DNA of 64,000 bases from Bufo bufo. Taxonomy: Eukaryota > Chordata > Amphibia > Anura > Bufonidae. The stretch covers positions 110,005,295 to 110,069,294 of the forward strand of contig NC_053397.1 in NCBI RefSeq assembly GCF_905171765.1, given 5' to 3'. The notes below the pieces were generated by a model. The model worked only from the letters and a program-made list of their open reading frames with translations, was not told where the DNA came from and made no database searches. Shown here piece by piece: positions 22,180 through 33,327 of the stretch. Each line of letters opens with the position of its first letter. Within the stretch, counting starts at the first letter, position 1. Position numbers and translations under genes: made by a program.

Positions 22180-24054
22180 AAGGAACACTATGTGTCTCCA
22201 AGCCCTTTTTAATGTTGCAGATATGCTCCTTAATTCTTGTTTTTAATTTTCTCGTAGTTCTCCCCACATATTGGAGGCCACAAGGGCACGCCAATAGATA
22301 CAAGACTCCTGTACATTCACACGTAATTTCCCCCTTTATTTTAAAATCAAGATCTTTTTTATTTCAGTTAATTACTTGTACACTTCTGATTCTATTTCCT
22401 TTGGCCCTGTTTTTACACGGGAGGCAAAAGCCACACCATGTGAATTTGTTCCCTTTCCTTTTAACGTTTTCGGTTGGAATTAAACTAGGCACTTTCCTGT
22501 ATATTTTTACAACAGATGGTCAAATCCTTTTCTAGATATCTTTTTCTACAAACAGCTCATGAATGACCTGACTTTGTATTTTATAGGTCACTGTATAATT
22601 GCAATAAATTCTCTTGAATTGTCCTTTTGGTATATTTTTTAGCCAGGGGCCATAATGGCAACTGGTAGTTGCAATATATGCGTTTACGTTGGTCTCTTTA
22701 AAGAAGGTTTTTGTTTTAAAGACATTGTCATCAATAACAATAGTTATATCTAGGAAGTTAATAGAGGTGGCGCTGATGTTACTCGTAAATTTGAGATTCC
22801 AATTATTTTTATTAAGATCTGTAATGAGATTTATCAATCCCTTTTCTCCTTCCCATATAAATAAACAGTCGTAGATATAACGTTTCCAAATCCGCAGTTC
22901 TCCATTTAGATTTTTTTTTTCTCTAGGATAGGATTGATTCTTTCTTTTTCCCAGAGGTCCATGAAAAGTTTAGCGAAACTGGGGGTGAATTTCTCCCCCA
23001 TTGCAGTCCCTGTCTGCTGTAAATAATATGTATTTTGAACCAAAAATAATTGTGACTAAGATAGACGTCTACACCATCTGAAATACATTTTCCTTGTTGA
23101 TTTAACATTTCAGGATCATTCTTTAATTCCTCCTCAACTGCCCTGAGTCCCAATTCTTTTGGGATAATCGTGTATAATGATGTTACATCTACCGTAGCGA
23201 GCCACGTGTTCTCTCGATTCTGTCCTAGGCTTTTAATGAACTCGATGGCATTATTTGTGTCCTTGAGATAGGAGGGAGCCCGGGTGACATACTTTTGGAG
23301 GAAAAAATCGATATATTCTGTCAATCTACTTATAAGTGGGTTAATCCCTGAGACCATGGGTCTCCCCAAGGGATTAGTCAGACTTTTATTGATCTTCGGC
23401 AAGTGATATATGACAGGGGTCACTGGAAGCTTAATGGTCAAATAATCAAATTCCATTCCCCTCTCGAAGCAACTCTATTTTGCTTTTATATTCTATTGTA
23501 TATTTTTTTTTTCAATATTTGCTAAGTATCCCCATCAGATAACAACAGTATTTTTCTAAATCCATTATTACCACTCCCCCCCCCTCCCCCCCACCTTATC
23601 TGCCGGCTTGATGAAAATGTTTGGGTTAAATTAAAGTTTTTTGAGAGCTAATTTTTTTTTCTAATGTGAGGTTGTGGTATTTCGGTTTAGTATCCATTTT
23701 ATCTAATTCCTTAAGAAGCCCTCTTTTAAACGCCTCAATACACTCATTATCTTTATTTTTTTGAAAAAAAGTGTGTTTCTCCCGCAATTGTGTATGAATC
23801 ACTTCATTTTCAGCCTCTTTAGAGGTGCCTGATTACTTAGACAATATTTGGCAATATTAAGTTTTCTAATATATTAATGGACATCCAGGAAAGCCTCAAA
23901 CTTATTAAGTCTATTGGTTGGCGCAAATTTTATCCCCTTCCCTAGAACCTCTTTCACGTTATCTGCAAGAGTATACGAACTAAGGTTAAAAATCCCGCTC
24001 ACTTCTCCCTGTCTTTTTGGGCTTTGGGATCCTGTTTCCCTTTTCCCCTTCCTC
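22180..24054 (-). pseudogene. Penelope reverse transcriptase and GIY-YIG endonuclease
   Basis: Penelope proteins combine a telomerase-like reverse transcriptase with a C-terminal GIY-YIG nuclease that nicks the target. Here the upstream part gives ADNVKEVLGKGIKFAPTNRL and NKFEAFLDVH (about 23990-23880). The 23456-22923 frame contains PVIYHLPKINKSLTNPLGRP, MVSGINPLISRLTEYIDFFL and WLATVDVTSLYT, which hold the early RT blocks. A frameshift near 22995 follows QGLQWGRN. The 22837-22532 frame holds the thumb-like SATSINFLDITIVIDD. The nuclease GVLYLLACPCGLQYVGRTTR is encoded near 22300-22240. Several frame breaks make it non-functional. Confidence 0.8.
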
Positions 24055-24472
24055 TACAAGACTAGAGATGTTCGCGAACATAAAATTTTCTGTTCGCGAA
24101 CGCAAATGTCCGCGAACGGGCGAACCGCCATAGACTTCAATAGGCAGGCAAATTTTAAAACCATCAGGGACTCTTTCTGGCCACAATAGTGATGGAAAAG
24201 TTGTTTCAAGGGGACTAACATCTGGACTGTGGCATGCCGGAGGGGGATCCATGGCAAAACTCCCATGGAAAATTACGTAGTTGACGCAGAGTAGGGTTTT
24301 AATCCATAAAGGGCATAAATCGCCTAACATTCCTAAATTGTTTGGAATAACGTGCTTTAAAACATCCAGTGTGTGTATACGATCAGGTATGATGTATCGA
24401 TCAGGTAGTGTAAGGGTTACGCCCGCTTCACAGTGACAGACCAAACTCCCCGTTTAACGCACCGCAAACAGT

Positions 24473-24960
24473 CTATTTGCACAACCGCAAACTCCCCATT
24501 TGCACAAGGTTGGATACCAAGCTAGCCATGTCCCGTTCCTTGTCCTCACTGACGTCATTGAAGGTCTCTTCCTCTACCCAGCCACGTACAACACAAAGGG
24601 TCCCCAAAAGGTGACAACAAGCCCCCTGGGACGCCTGCTGTGGTTGGTCTTCCACCTCCTCAAAGCCACCTTCCTCCTCTGACTCCTCTTCTTCAGACTC
24701 CTCTCTCTGCGTTGCCACAGGTCCAGCAATCGACGACAAGGCTGCTTCTGGTGGTTATGATGACCACCTTCCTCTACATGCTCATCTACGGCCTGATCCA
24801 GCACTCTTCGCAGGGCACGCTCCAGAAAAAACGCATATGGGATGAGGTCGATGATGTTGCCTTGGGTTTGACTGACCAGGTTTGTCACCTCCGCAAAAGG
24901 ATGCATGAGCCTACAGCCATTGTGCATGAGTGTTCAGTAACGCGGCCAAAAAATACCCAG
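24473..24960 (-). pseudogene. Second copy of hAT-B transposase middle region
   Basis: This block repeats the region at about 27310-27790 in the same orientation. Both encode a segment ending in FFLERALRRVLDQAVDE, an acidic EEESEEEESEEE-type stretch and the phrase corresponding to tgcacaaggttggat. In this copy the acidic stretch is followed by GGFEEVEDQPQQASQGA. It joins directly to the hAT left terminal region near 24480, as in an internally deleted derivative, and is cut on the right by the foldback. It suggests that two related hAT copies were fused or inserted side by side. Confidence 0.65.
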
Positions 24961-24995
24961 CTCCGCAGAGCCTGTCCTCTTTTTTTTTTTAATTA

Positions 24996-25679
24996 AAGGG
25001 TTTCACTACCACCTCATTTTGAGAAATTTAGCTGTCAGACACTAGCGATCCGCTAGTGTCTGCTCTACCAAACAATGCTATTATAATAGCTTTTTGTGCA
25101 GCCGTTTCCATAAAAAACGAACTTTTATCGATATGCTAAGGAGCCTCTAGGTGCTATGCGGGCGTCTTTTCAGCACCTAGAGGCTCGGTCTACCTTCACA
25201 AAATGCCGCCCAGCGCGTCCCTCCAACCCGCCCATCTCCTCTGGAATGCGATCCTCCCTCTGAGTCAGAAGACGAATTCTCGCGCATGCGCCATGCGCAT
25301 CTGTCTTCGGCGCAGGCGCAGTTAATGTCTGACAGACATCTCCACGGTTAAACATTAACTGCGCCTGCGCCGAAGACAGACGCGCACGGCGCATGCGCGA
25401 GAATTCGTCCGCTGACTCAGAGGGGGGATTGCATTCCAGAGGAGATGGGCTGGAGGGACGCGCTGGGCGGCATTTTGTGAAGGTAGACCGAGCCTCTAGG
25501 TGCTGAAAAGATGCCCGCATAGCACCTAGAGGCTCATTAGCATATCGATAAAAGTTTGTTTTTTATGGAAACGGCTGCACAAAAAGCTATTATAATAGCA
25601 TTGTTTGGTTGAGCAGACACTAGCGGATCGCTAGTGTCTGACAGCTAAATTTCTCAAAACGAGGTGGTAGAAACCCTTT
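24996..25679. repeat. Near-perfect foldback element, arms of about 330 bp
   Basis: The left arm begins aaagggtttcactaccacct and the right arm ends aggtggtagaaacccttt. Complementary tracts pair all the way to the centre, for example aatgctattataatagc near 25073 with gctattataatagcatt near 25585, and ttaactgcgcctgcgcc near 25350 with its complement near 25310. The loop is only about 20 bases around 25334. Each arm carries the self-complementary agcgatccgct. It has no coding capacity and was inserted in hAT-B. Such a palindrome would extrude readily as a hairpin. Confidence 0.85.
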
Positions 25680-26637
25680 AAAAAAATCTGTTCTTACCAG
25701 TTTAATCTCTGTTTTGTCCCCTATCAGGGGCCGGTGTATGGAATAGATTTTAGGAACCGGGAGATGGAAAAAGATGGTTGGTCGGTCCTCTTACTTCCAA
25801 TTTGGGGCACTGCGCGTGCGCCGTGCAATGTTCTGTGCCACCCTATATGAGTGGTGTGTTAAGTAGTACTATTCTTATCAGTTTAATCCCTGTTACGTCC
25901 CCTATCAGGAAACGTGTATCAAATAGATTTGAGACAACCGCAAAGAGTTGTCAATAGTTGACACACTCATGACATAAATTTTATTCCTCTATGCGTCAAT
26001 CTTGGTGTAGTGACGACTGTGCTCGTGCGCACGTTTGGGAGATTGCAGACAATGGCGGTTTTTCAAAGCCTATGGTCGTGCTGAGGTAGTTAAGTGACCC
26101 AGAAAACAATGATTCGCAGTGTGGGCCCATTGTGGGCCTAGTAGGCTTTAATGATCACCTTAGATGATCCCAAAGAAAATTAATGTTTTTTCTATGCAAA
26201 ATTATCCAGCCGATCGCTTTTGGTCTGTTAACAATGAAGCAACGACCTTATCATCTGGGGTGTGCCAACATTGCCAACACACTCATAGAGGTGATCGCTT
26301 TATTGTGATACGCAAGCCCCTTCACCACAACAAGGTAACAATCACGAAGGGGAATTGACACATGTATGTGCCTTTTTTTTTTGCTGCCACAGTGCAGCAC
26401 CAGAGGCCAGAAAAATTAGGCATGTACACATGCCTGAAAAATTAGGTATTGTTGCAGCCGCTGCTACTGTAGCAGCGGCCGGAAAAATTGATGTTTTCCA
26501 GGCAGAAAGTGCACAAAAACATTGCGGCTTGAACCCTAGTTGGTTGCGGATAAGTCACGCAAGTCATCCGGCATGCAGAGATTAAATACAGCAGCGTGTG
26601 GACCATTTTTAGCCCAAGGCATCTCATCAGGCCTTTT
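25680..26637. other. Non-coding 3' region of hAT-B
   Basis: Between the foldback and the transposase stop there is about 950 bases of hAT subterminal sequence. Two related phrases, gtcccctatcagg at about 25717 and 25899, and gccaccctatatgagtggtg near 25838 show that it consists of diverged tandem units shared with 29818-30000 at the other end of the transposon. No gene is seen. Confidence 0.55.
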
Positions 26638-29600
26638 TTAGTCAAATGCATCCCCCACTGTCAGTCCCTTCGGGATCCATGCCTCATTCATCTTAATAAA
26701 GGTTAGGTAATCTAGACTTTTTTGACCTAGGCAACTTCTCTTCTCAGTGACAATACCTCCTGCTGCACTGAAGGTCCTTTCTGACAGGACACTTGAAGCG
26801 GGGCAGGCCAGAAGTTCTATCGCAAATTGGGATAGCTCAGGCCACAGGTCAAGCCTGCACACCCAGTAGTCAAGGGGTTCATCGCTCCTCAGAGTGTCGA
26901 TATCTGCAGTTAAGGCAAGGTAGTCTGCTACCTGTCGGTCGAGTCGTTCTCTGAGGGTGGACCCTGAAGGGCTGTGGCGATGCGTAGGACTTAAAAAGCT
27001 CTGCATGTCCTCCATCAACAACACGTCTGTAAAGCGTCCTGTCCTTGCCGGCGTGGTCGTGGTAGGAGGAGGATTACTTTCACCTCTTCCCCTGTTAGAT
27101 TCCCGTTGTGCTGTGACATCACCCTTATACGCTGTGTAAAGCATACTTTTTAACTTGTTTTGGAACTGCTGCATCCTTTCTGACTTCCGGTAATTCGGTA
27201 ACATTTCAGCGACTTTCTGCTTATACGGGGGTCTAGTAGCGTGGCCACCCAGTACAGGTCGTTCTCCTTCAGCCTTTTTATACGAGGGTCCCTCAACAGG
27301 CATGACAGCATGAGAGACCCCATTTGCACAAGGTTGGATGCCGAGCTACTCATGTCCCGTTCCTCATCCTCACTGATCTCATTGAAGGTCTGTTCTTCCC
27401 CCTAGCCACGTACAACACCACAGGTACCAGATAGGTAACAATGAGCACCCTGGGATGCCTGCTGTGGTTGGTCTTCCTCCTCCTCAAAGCCACATTCCTC
27501 CTCTGACTCCTCTTCCTCAGACTCCTCTTCCAGCGTTGCCGCAGGTCCAGCAAGCGATGATAAGGCTGTTTCTGGTGGTGATGGTGACCACAACTCTTCC
27601 TCTTCCTCTTCACGCTCATCTACGGCCTGATCCAGCACTCTTCGCAGGGCACGCTCCAAGAAGAAAACAAATGGGATGATGTCACTGATGGTGCCTTCGG
27701 TGCGACTGACTAGGTTTGTCACCTCCTCAAAAGGACGCATGAGCCTACAGGCATTGCACATGAGCGTCCAGTAACGTGGCAAAAAAATACCCAGCTCCGC
27801 AGAGGCTGTCTTAGCACCCCGGTCATACAAATACTCGTTGACGGCTTTTTCTTGTTGGCGCAGGCGGTCGAACATTAGGAGTGTTGAATTCCAACGTGTC
27901 GGGCTGTCGCAAATCAAGCGCCTCACTGGAATGTTGTTTCGCAGCTGAATATCGGAAAAGTGCGCCATGGCCGTGTAGGAGCGCCTGAAATGGCCACACA
28001 CCTTCCTGGCCTGCTTGAGGACGTCCTGTAAGCACACACCTTCCTGGCCTGCTTGAGGACGTCCTGTAAGCACAAAGTGTTATACGATTAGATTCAACAC
28101 ATGTGCCATGCACGGCACATGTGTCAACTTGCCCAAATTCAATGCCGCCAACAAATTGCTTCCGTTGTCACACACCACTTTGCCGATCTCCAGTTGGTGC
28201 GGGGTCAGCCACTGATCCACCTGTGCGTTCAGGGTGGACAGAAGTGCTGGTCCGGTGTGACTCTCTGCTTTCAGGCAAGTCAACCCCAAGACGGCGTGAC
28301 ACTGTCGTATCCGGGATGTGGAATAGCCCCTGGGGACTTGGGGGCGTGCAGTTCATGTGGAGCAAGACGCAGCAGCAGAAGAGGACTCAGCCGAGGAGGT
28401 TAGCGAAGAGGATGGAGTAGGAGGAGTAGAGGAGGTGACAGCAGGCCTGCCTGCAAGTCGTGGCGGTGTCACCAACTCCTCTGCAGAGCCACGCATTCCA
28501 TGCTTGGCAGCCGTCAACCTTTTCCACAATAGAGTACAGGTTGGGGATTGCCTTTTGTGGAAAAAAAATTCGGCTGGGTACCTTACACTGCGGTGTCCTA
28601 ATAGCTACACATTTTTTGAAGGTCTCAGACTCCACCAGCTTGTATGGTAAAAGCTGGCGGGCTAAGAGTTCAGACAAGGCAGCTGTCAGATGCCGGGCAA
28701 GGGGGTGACTCTGTGACATTGGCTTCTTATGCTCAAACATTTCCTTGACAGACACATGACTGTGGGCAGATGAGCAGGAACTGCTGAAGGTGAGAGGCGG
28801 AGTGGCGGGTGGTTGAGAGGGGCCAAGGAAGACAGCAGTGGTTGACGTGGCTGAAGATGCTGGACCAGGAGGAGGATGGTGGCTTTGAGTTTCTGTGCTG
28901 CTTGTACTCACCATGAGTTGATCCCATAGGCGTTTGTGATGTGAGATCATGTGCCTTCGCAAAGCAGTTGTACCTAGGTGGGTGTTGGACTTCCCACGAC
29001 TCAGTTTCTTTTGGCACAGGTTGCAAATGGCATCGCTGTTATCAGAGGCAGACACATAAAAAAATGCCACACTGCTGAGCTTTGCAATGACGGCATTCTG
29101 GTGGTGGCAACAGCATGCGTTGATTGGCGTGCTGTCTGGCTGACCCCTGGTGCCGATACATGCTGTCTGACTGTGCCACTAGCTCCTTGCGACGACCTCC
29201 CCCTGCTTCCAACTCGTCTCCTCCTCCTCTCTGTCTCCCCATCTGAACTTTCCCCCTGTTCTTCTTCTCTTCGAGCGGGCACCCACATGACATCCACGGA
29301 CACATCGTCATCATCAACCGCTTCACTTGTATCTGACAACTCAGCAAAGGAAGCAGCAGTGGGTAAAACATCATCATCATCACTCCATACGTCCATGTGT
29401 GTGATGCTGACTGACTGAAACATATCCCTGTTATCTACATCCTCTGGCAATAATTGTTGTGCATCACTCATTTCTTCCAACTGATGTGTAAATAACTCCT
29501 CTGACAGATCAAGTGAAGCGGCTGTGGTGCTAGTGTTGGTGGTGTTGGCGGCGGGCGGGCGAGTGGTAACTTAAGAGGTGCCCGAAGCTGAGCTGGAGGA

Positions 29601-29783
29601 GGATGGTGCGTCAAGGTTCCGAGCGGAAGCTGGAGAAGATTGGGTGTCCTGTGTAAGCCAGTCAACTATGTTCTCAGAATTTTTCGAGTTCAGTGTACGT
29701 GGCCTCTGAACACTGGGCATTATTCTAGGGCCAAAGGAAATCACAGCACCACGACCACGACGGCCACTGCCTCTGCCTGTCAT
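26638..29783 (-). pseudogene. BED-finger hAT transposase of hAT-B
   Basis: Reading on minus from 29783: an Arg/Gly-rich start (MTGRGSGRRGRGAV) and NIVDWLTQDTQSSP; an acidic linker (VDDDDVSVDVMWVP); a BED zinc finger at about 29085-28940 (AICNLCQKKLSRGKSNTHLG, then RRHMISHH); a Ser/Pro-rich linker with VKEMFEHKK; the core block RLICDSPTRWNSTLLMF near 27917-27870; an acidic Gln-rich insert; and the C-terminal dimerisation domain (WPELSQFAIELLACPASSVL, SERTFSAAGG) near 26830-26740. Full hAT domain order is present but the frame changes at least five times, one of them caused by a 38-bp tandem duplication at 27995-28070. Similar proteins exist as domesticated ZBED genes, but the breaks argue against that here. 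Confidence 0.85.
27995..28070. repeat. 38-bp tandem duplication within hAT-B transposase
   Basis: The unit cacacaccttcctggcctgc plus 18 further bases occurs twice in direct succession, identical in both copies. As 38 is not a multiple of three, the duplication shifts the frame and explains the overlapping minus-strand frames that end and begin around 28073. Identity of the copies points to a recent slippage event. Confidence 0.9.
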
Positions 29784-30023
29784 TTTTTTTTTAGATCAGT
29801 GGTACTATGCGTGCAAGGTACTGTGCCACCCTATATGAGTGGTGGGCAGTGGGCACAGTACAGTTTGTGGGCCTGACACACACTGGTAGGCAACTGCAAT
29901 TATATTAAAGGGTAAAAATTTAATAACTTTTTTATCTGCAAGGTACTGTGCCACCCGATTTGAGTGGTGTGCACACAGTTCAGTCTGTGGGCCTGTGGCC
30001 TCTCACACACTGGCAGGCAACTG

Positions 30024-30026
<3 letters not shown>

Positions 30027-30062
<36 letters not shown>
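30027..30062. repeat. (TA)n microsatellite, target of a Tc1 insertion
   Basis: About 17 TA units run up to the left end of the Tc1 at 30065, and a second run of 11 or so units (about 30990-31012) starts directly after its right end. The element inserted into the dinucleotide array, as expected for a TA-targeting transposon. Confidence 0.9.
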
Positions 30063-30064
<2 letters not shown>

Positions 30065-30067
<3 letters not shown>

Positions 30068-30989
30068 TACAGACCAAAAGTTTGGACACACCTTCTCATT
30101 CAAAGAGTTTTCTTTATTTTCATGACTATGAAGGCATCAAAACTATGAATTAACACATGTGGAATTATATACATAACAAACAAGTGTGAAACAACTGAAA
30201 ATATGTCATATTCTAGGTTCTTCAAAGTAGCCACCTTTTGCTTTGATTACTGCTTTGCACACTCTTGGCATTCTCTTGATGAGCTTCAAAAGGTAGTCCC
30301 CTGAAATGGTCTTCCAACAGTCTTGAAGGAGTTCCCAGAGATGCTTAGCACTTGTTGGCCCTTTGGCCTTTACTCTGCGGTCCAGCTCACCCCAAACCAT
30401 CTCGATTGGGTTCAGGTCCGGTGACTGTGGAGGCCAGGTCATCTGGCGCAGCACCCCATCACTCTCCTTCATGGTCAAATAGCCCTTACTTTCAAAGTTT
30501 TCCCAATTTTTCGGCTGACTGACTGACCTTCATATCTTAAAGTAATGATGGCCACTCGTTTTTCTTTACTTAGCTGCCTTTTTCTTGCCATAATAATACA
30601 AATTCTAACAGTCTATTCAGTAGGACTATCAGCTGTGCATCCACCTGACTTCTCCTCAATGCAACTGATGGTCCCAGCCCCATTTATAAGGCAAGAAATC
30701 CCACTTATTAAACCTGACAGGGCACACCTGTGAAGTGAAAACCATTTCAGGGGACTACCTCTTGAAGCTCATCAAGAGAATGCCAAGAGTTTGCAAAGCA
30801 GTAATCAAAGCAAAAGGTGGCTACTTTGAAAAACCTAGAATATGACATGTTTTCAGTTGTTTCACACTTGTTTGTTATGTATATAATTCCACATGTGTGA
30901 ATTCAGTGTGAATCTACAATTTTCATAGTCATGAAAATAAAGAAAACTCTTTGAATGAGAAGGTGTGTACAAACTTTTGGTCTGTACTG
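30065..30989 (-). mobile_element. Internally deleted Tc1-like transposon
   Basis: Terminal inverted repeats of more than 65 bases begin cagtacagaccaaaagtttg at the left and end ttttggtctgtactg at the right. Both contain gttttctttattttcatgac or its complement. The minus strand retains only the C-terminal transposase (30478-30206), with [20 protein letters not shown] carrying the third catalytic residue Glu, and ends VCKAVIKAKGGYFEEPRI. The first two catalytic residues and the DNA-binding domain are deleted. A piece of the same coding end (tgccaagagtttgcaaagca) reappears inverted near 30780-30830, so each arm carries a bit of coding sequence. Non-autonomous. Confidence 0.88.
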
Positions 30990-31441
30990 TATATATATAT
31001 ATATATATATAAAAAGCAGACTGATGTACCAGCCCTAAAAAGGGATTTTTGGGGTGCTGTCAGGACACTGTCCTTACATCAGATGAGTCTTTGAGGACTG
31101 GAGTGGACACAGAACACTGGCCTAGCCAACGATTTCCCTATTAAATCATCAGCAACAGCACTCTCCCTGCTTTCACTAACACTGCAGCTTCAGAATGAAT
31201 CTAAGATGGATTCTGTCCTTGCTTTTTGATAGGAGGTGGGAGGGTCTGGGAGGGAGGGTATGCTGATTGGCTGGAATGTGTCTGCTGACTGTGAGGTACA
31301 GGGTCAAAGTTTGCTCAATGATGACGTATAGGGGGCGGACCGAACATTGCATATGTTCGCCCGCCGCGGCGAACGCGAAACAAGCGATGTTCACCGGGAA
31401 CTGTTTGCCGGCGAATAGTTCGGGACATCTCTATACATGAC

Positions 31442-31890
31442 TTCTTTTTTGGGGGGTCATTCCTAAAATACTCTGATTGTATTTTTCTTTTACTTCTGTT
31501 GCTTCCCTTCTCTGAATTCCTTTCATCGCTTCGTCAGGGGCGAGTACTCCACCTTTTTTAGGGGTCTTTTTATATCTTCAAAAAAGAAGAAGCGTGAGCG
31601 AAACCCGGGTCGGGTAGGAATACGAGGGTGATTCTATGGCTGATATGCTTTTAATTTTATCACGTTTGTTAGTATAATTAAAACCCTTTATATGCGACTC
31701 TATCGATGGTGCTTCACTATCTATGCGCCTTTCTGATACTTCACAGAGCAACATACCCAGTGGGACAGTGTCTTGTGTGAAGATTGATGTTCCTTTTCCT
31801 GGGTCTGCAACATACTTATGACCTAAACATAGGAGGAATCCTTCCTGAAAATTGAAAAGAAGCGCAGTCCTACACAACGTATAGTATATA
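31442..31890 (-). pseudogene. Penelope (PLE-1) upstream coding block
   Basis: On minus, about 31560-31442 encodes MKGIQRREATEVKEKYNQSI and LGMTPQKRSHV, which leads through the hAT-B insertion site into the Penelope reading frame at 24054. Further upstream (31877-31578) is a longer frame with no domain that I recognise (for example GHKYVADPGKGTSIF). Its position suggests the leader or N-terminal extension of PLE-1. Assignment rests on continuity with the reverse transcriptase, not on a motif. Confidence 0.45.
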
Positions 31891-33293
31891 TTGACTCCTG
31901 TGCCACGTTCTCTTCCATCATCGGCCGAAGTTATTTTTTAAGAAGACATAGAAGTGGGATAGTAACGCTGAGGACAGCGTCATCGGCACTGGCCATGTTG
32001 GTGGAGTACATGATGAAGGCCCACTCGTTGGTGGTGAAGTGGTGCTGTTCCGCAGAGCGACTCACCCGTGCATGCTGCAGCTGAAACTCCACTATCGCCT
32101 GCTGCTGCTCGCACAGTCTGCCAGCATGTGCAAAGAGGAGTTCCACCTTGTGGGTACGTCGCATATGAGGCGGTGAGTGAGAAGGCCGAAGTTACGCGGC
32201 AGCGCAGACAGGCGAGCAGCAGCAGGGTGATAACACCGAAAGCGCGCACAGACGGCCCACACTTTCTCCAACAGCTCTGACATATCAGGGTAATTTTTCA
32301 GGAACCTCTGCACCACCAAATTCAGCACATTCGCCAGGCAAGGGATGAGCGTTAAACCGGCTCGGCCCAGAGTTGCTACAAGATTTCACCCGTTATCGCA
32401 CACCACTAGCCCAGCTTGACGCTCAGTGGCACCAACCACTCATCGGTCTATTGTTCCATGCCCATTCACAGCACCTGCTCGGTGTGGGGTTTTTACCCTA
32501 AACAGGTGAGTTTCAAAACAGCCTGCTGTTGTTTCCCCCTGGTTGTGCTGAAGTTGGTGGTGCACGTGTTACGCTGACCGGATAAGGAGGTGGTGGAGGA
32601 GGAAGCTGAGTAGGAGGTGGAGGCAACGAGAATTGTCCTGCAATCCTCTGTGGCATAAGGACATGCGCCAAACTGCTATCCGCCTCAGGCCCACTGCATT
32701 TACCCAGATATAACGTCCCTGCCCGTGCTTACTGGTTCACGTATCGGTGGTTATGTGGGCTTGCCACAGATGGCGTTGCGCAGTGCACACCTGATTTTGT
32801 CCGCCACTTGGTTGTGTAGAGCAGGGATGGCTTGCCTGGAAAAGTAGTGGCGGCTGGGAACCACGTACTATGGGATAGCCACCGCCATAAGGTTTTGGAA
32901 CGTCGCCCATCTCCACCAGACAGAATGACAGCATTTCAAAGGCCAGGAATTTTTTAATGCTGGCATTCAGGGCCAGGGATCGCTGGTGGGTAGGGGGTAA
33001 TTCTTCTTTCTCTCCAGTGTTTGAGGGATGGACAGCTGAACGCTTCCATGGGACAGTGTGGAGATGCTTGTTAGTGTTGATCGAGCTTGCTCGGCCGAAC
33101 AACAGTTCGGCCAAACACCGCGTGTGCTCGAGCGCAATTCTTGAGTTAGTGTATTTAAATCCTGGCAGTTTGAATCCTGGAAGAGACATTTCAGAAATAG
33201 AGATTAAATTTATATATTTTATATTTTTTTTTAGTAATTGTAAAAAATGCATGGCACAAAATAAATGTGTAATTACAACAAAAAAAATATTAT

Positions 33294-33327
<34 letters not shown>

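Larger units (their letters stand above)
24063..31433 (-). mobile_element. hAT transposon (hAT-B) inserted in PLE-1
   Basis: The ends tagagatgttcgcgaac (left) and gttcgggacatctcta (right) are inverted copies. They are flanked by tacaagac (24055-24062) and tacatgac (31434-31441), an 8-base target duplication with one mismatch. The minus strand encodes a BED-finger transposase (29783-26638). The left portion also holds a second, partial copy of the middle transposase region (24473-24960). Insertions are a foldback (24996-25679) and an internally deleted Tc1 (30065-30989). Tandem units of about 125 bases containing gtactgtgccaccc occur at 29818-30030. The outer 400 bases at the right contain gttcgcccgccgcggcgaac, which can form a hairpin. 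Confidence 0.85.
22166..31890 (-). mobile_element. Penelope-like retroelement (PLE-1), split by hAT-B
   Basis: Minus-strand sequence on both sides of hAT-B forms one element: an upstream block (31442-31890) continues, after removing hAT-B, at 24054 and runs through reverse transcriptase to a GIY-YIG endonuclease region ending near 22180. The target duplication of hAT-B (tacaagac / tacatgac) marks the break. The two outer junctions with hAT-A fall inside transposase coding sequence, near 22165 and 31890. No target duplication of PLE-1 was resolved, and some hAT-A coding sequence between the junctions seems to be missing. Confidence 0.75.

Noticed and set aside
26638..29783. Domesticated ZBED-type host gene
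   Set aside because: At least five frame breaks, a frameshifting duplication, terminal inverted repeats and an 8-base target duplication show a decayed transposon.
31578..31877. Independent host gene on minus
   Set aside because: No motif is recognised, and the position between PLE-1 coding sequence and hAT-A fits element leader sequence.
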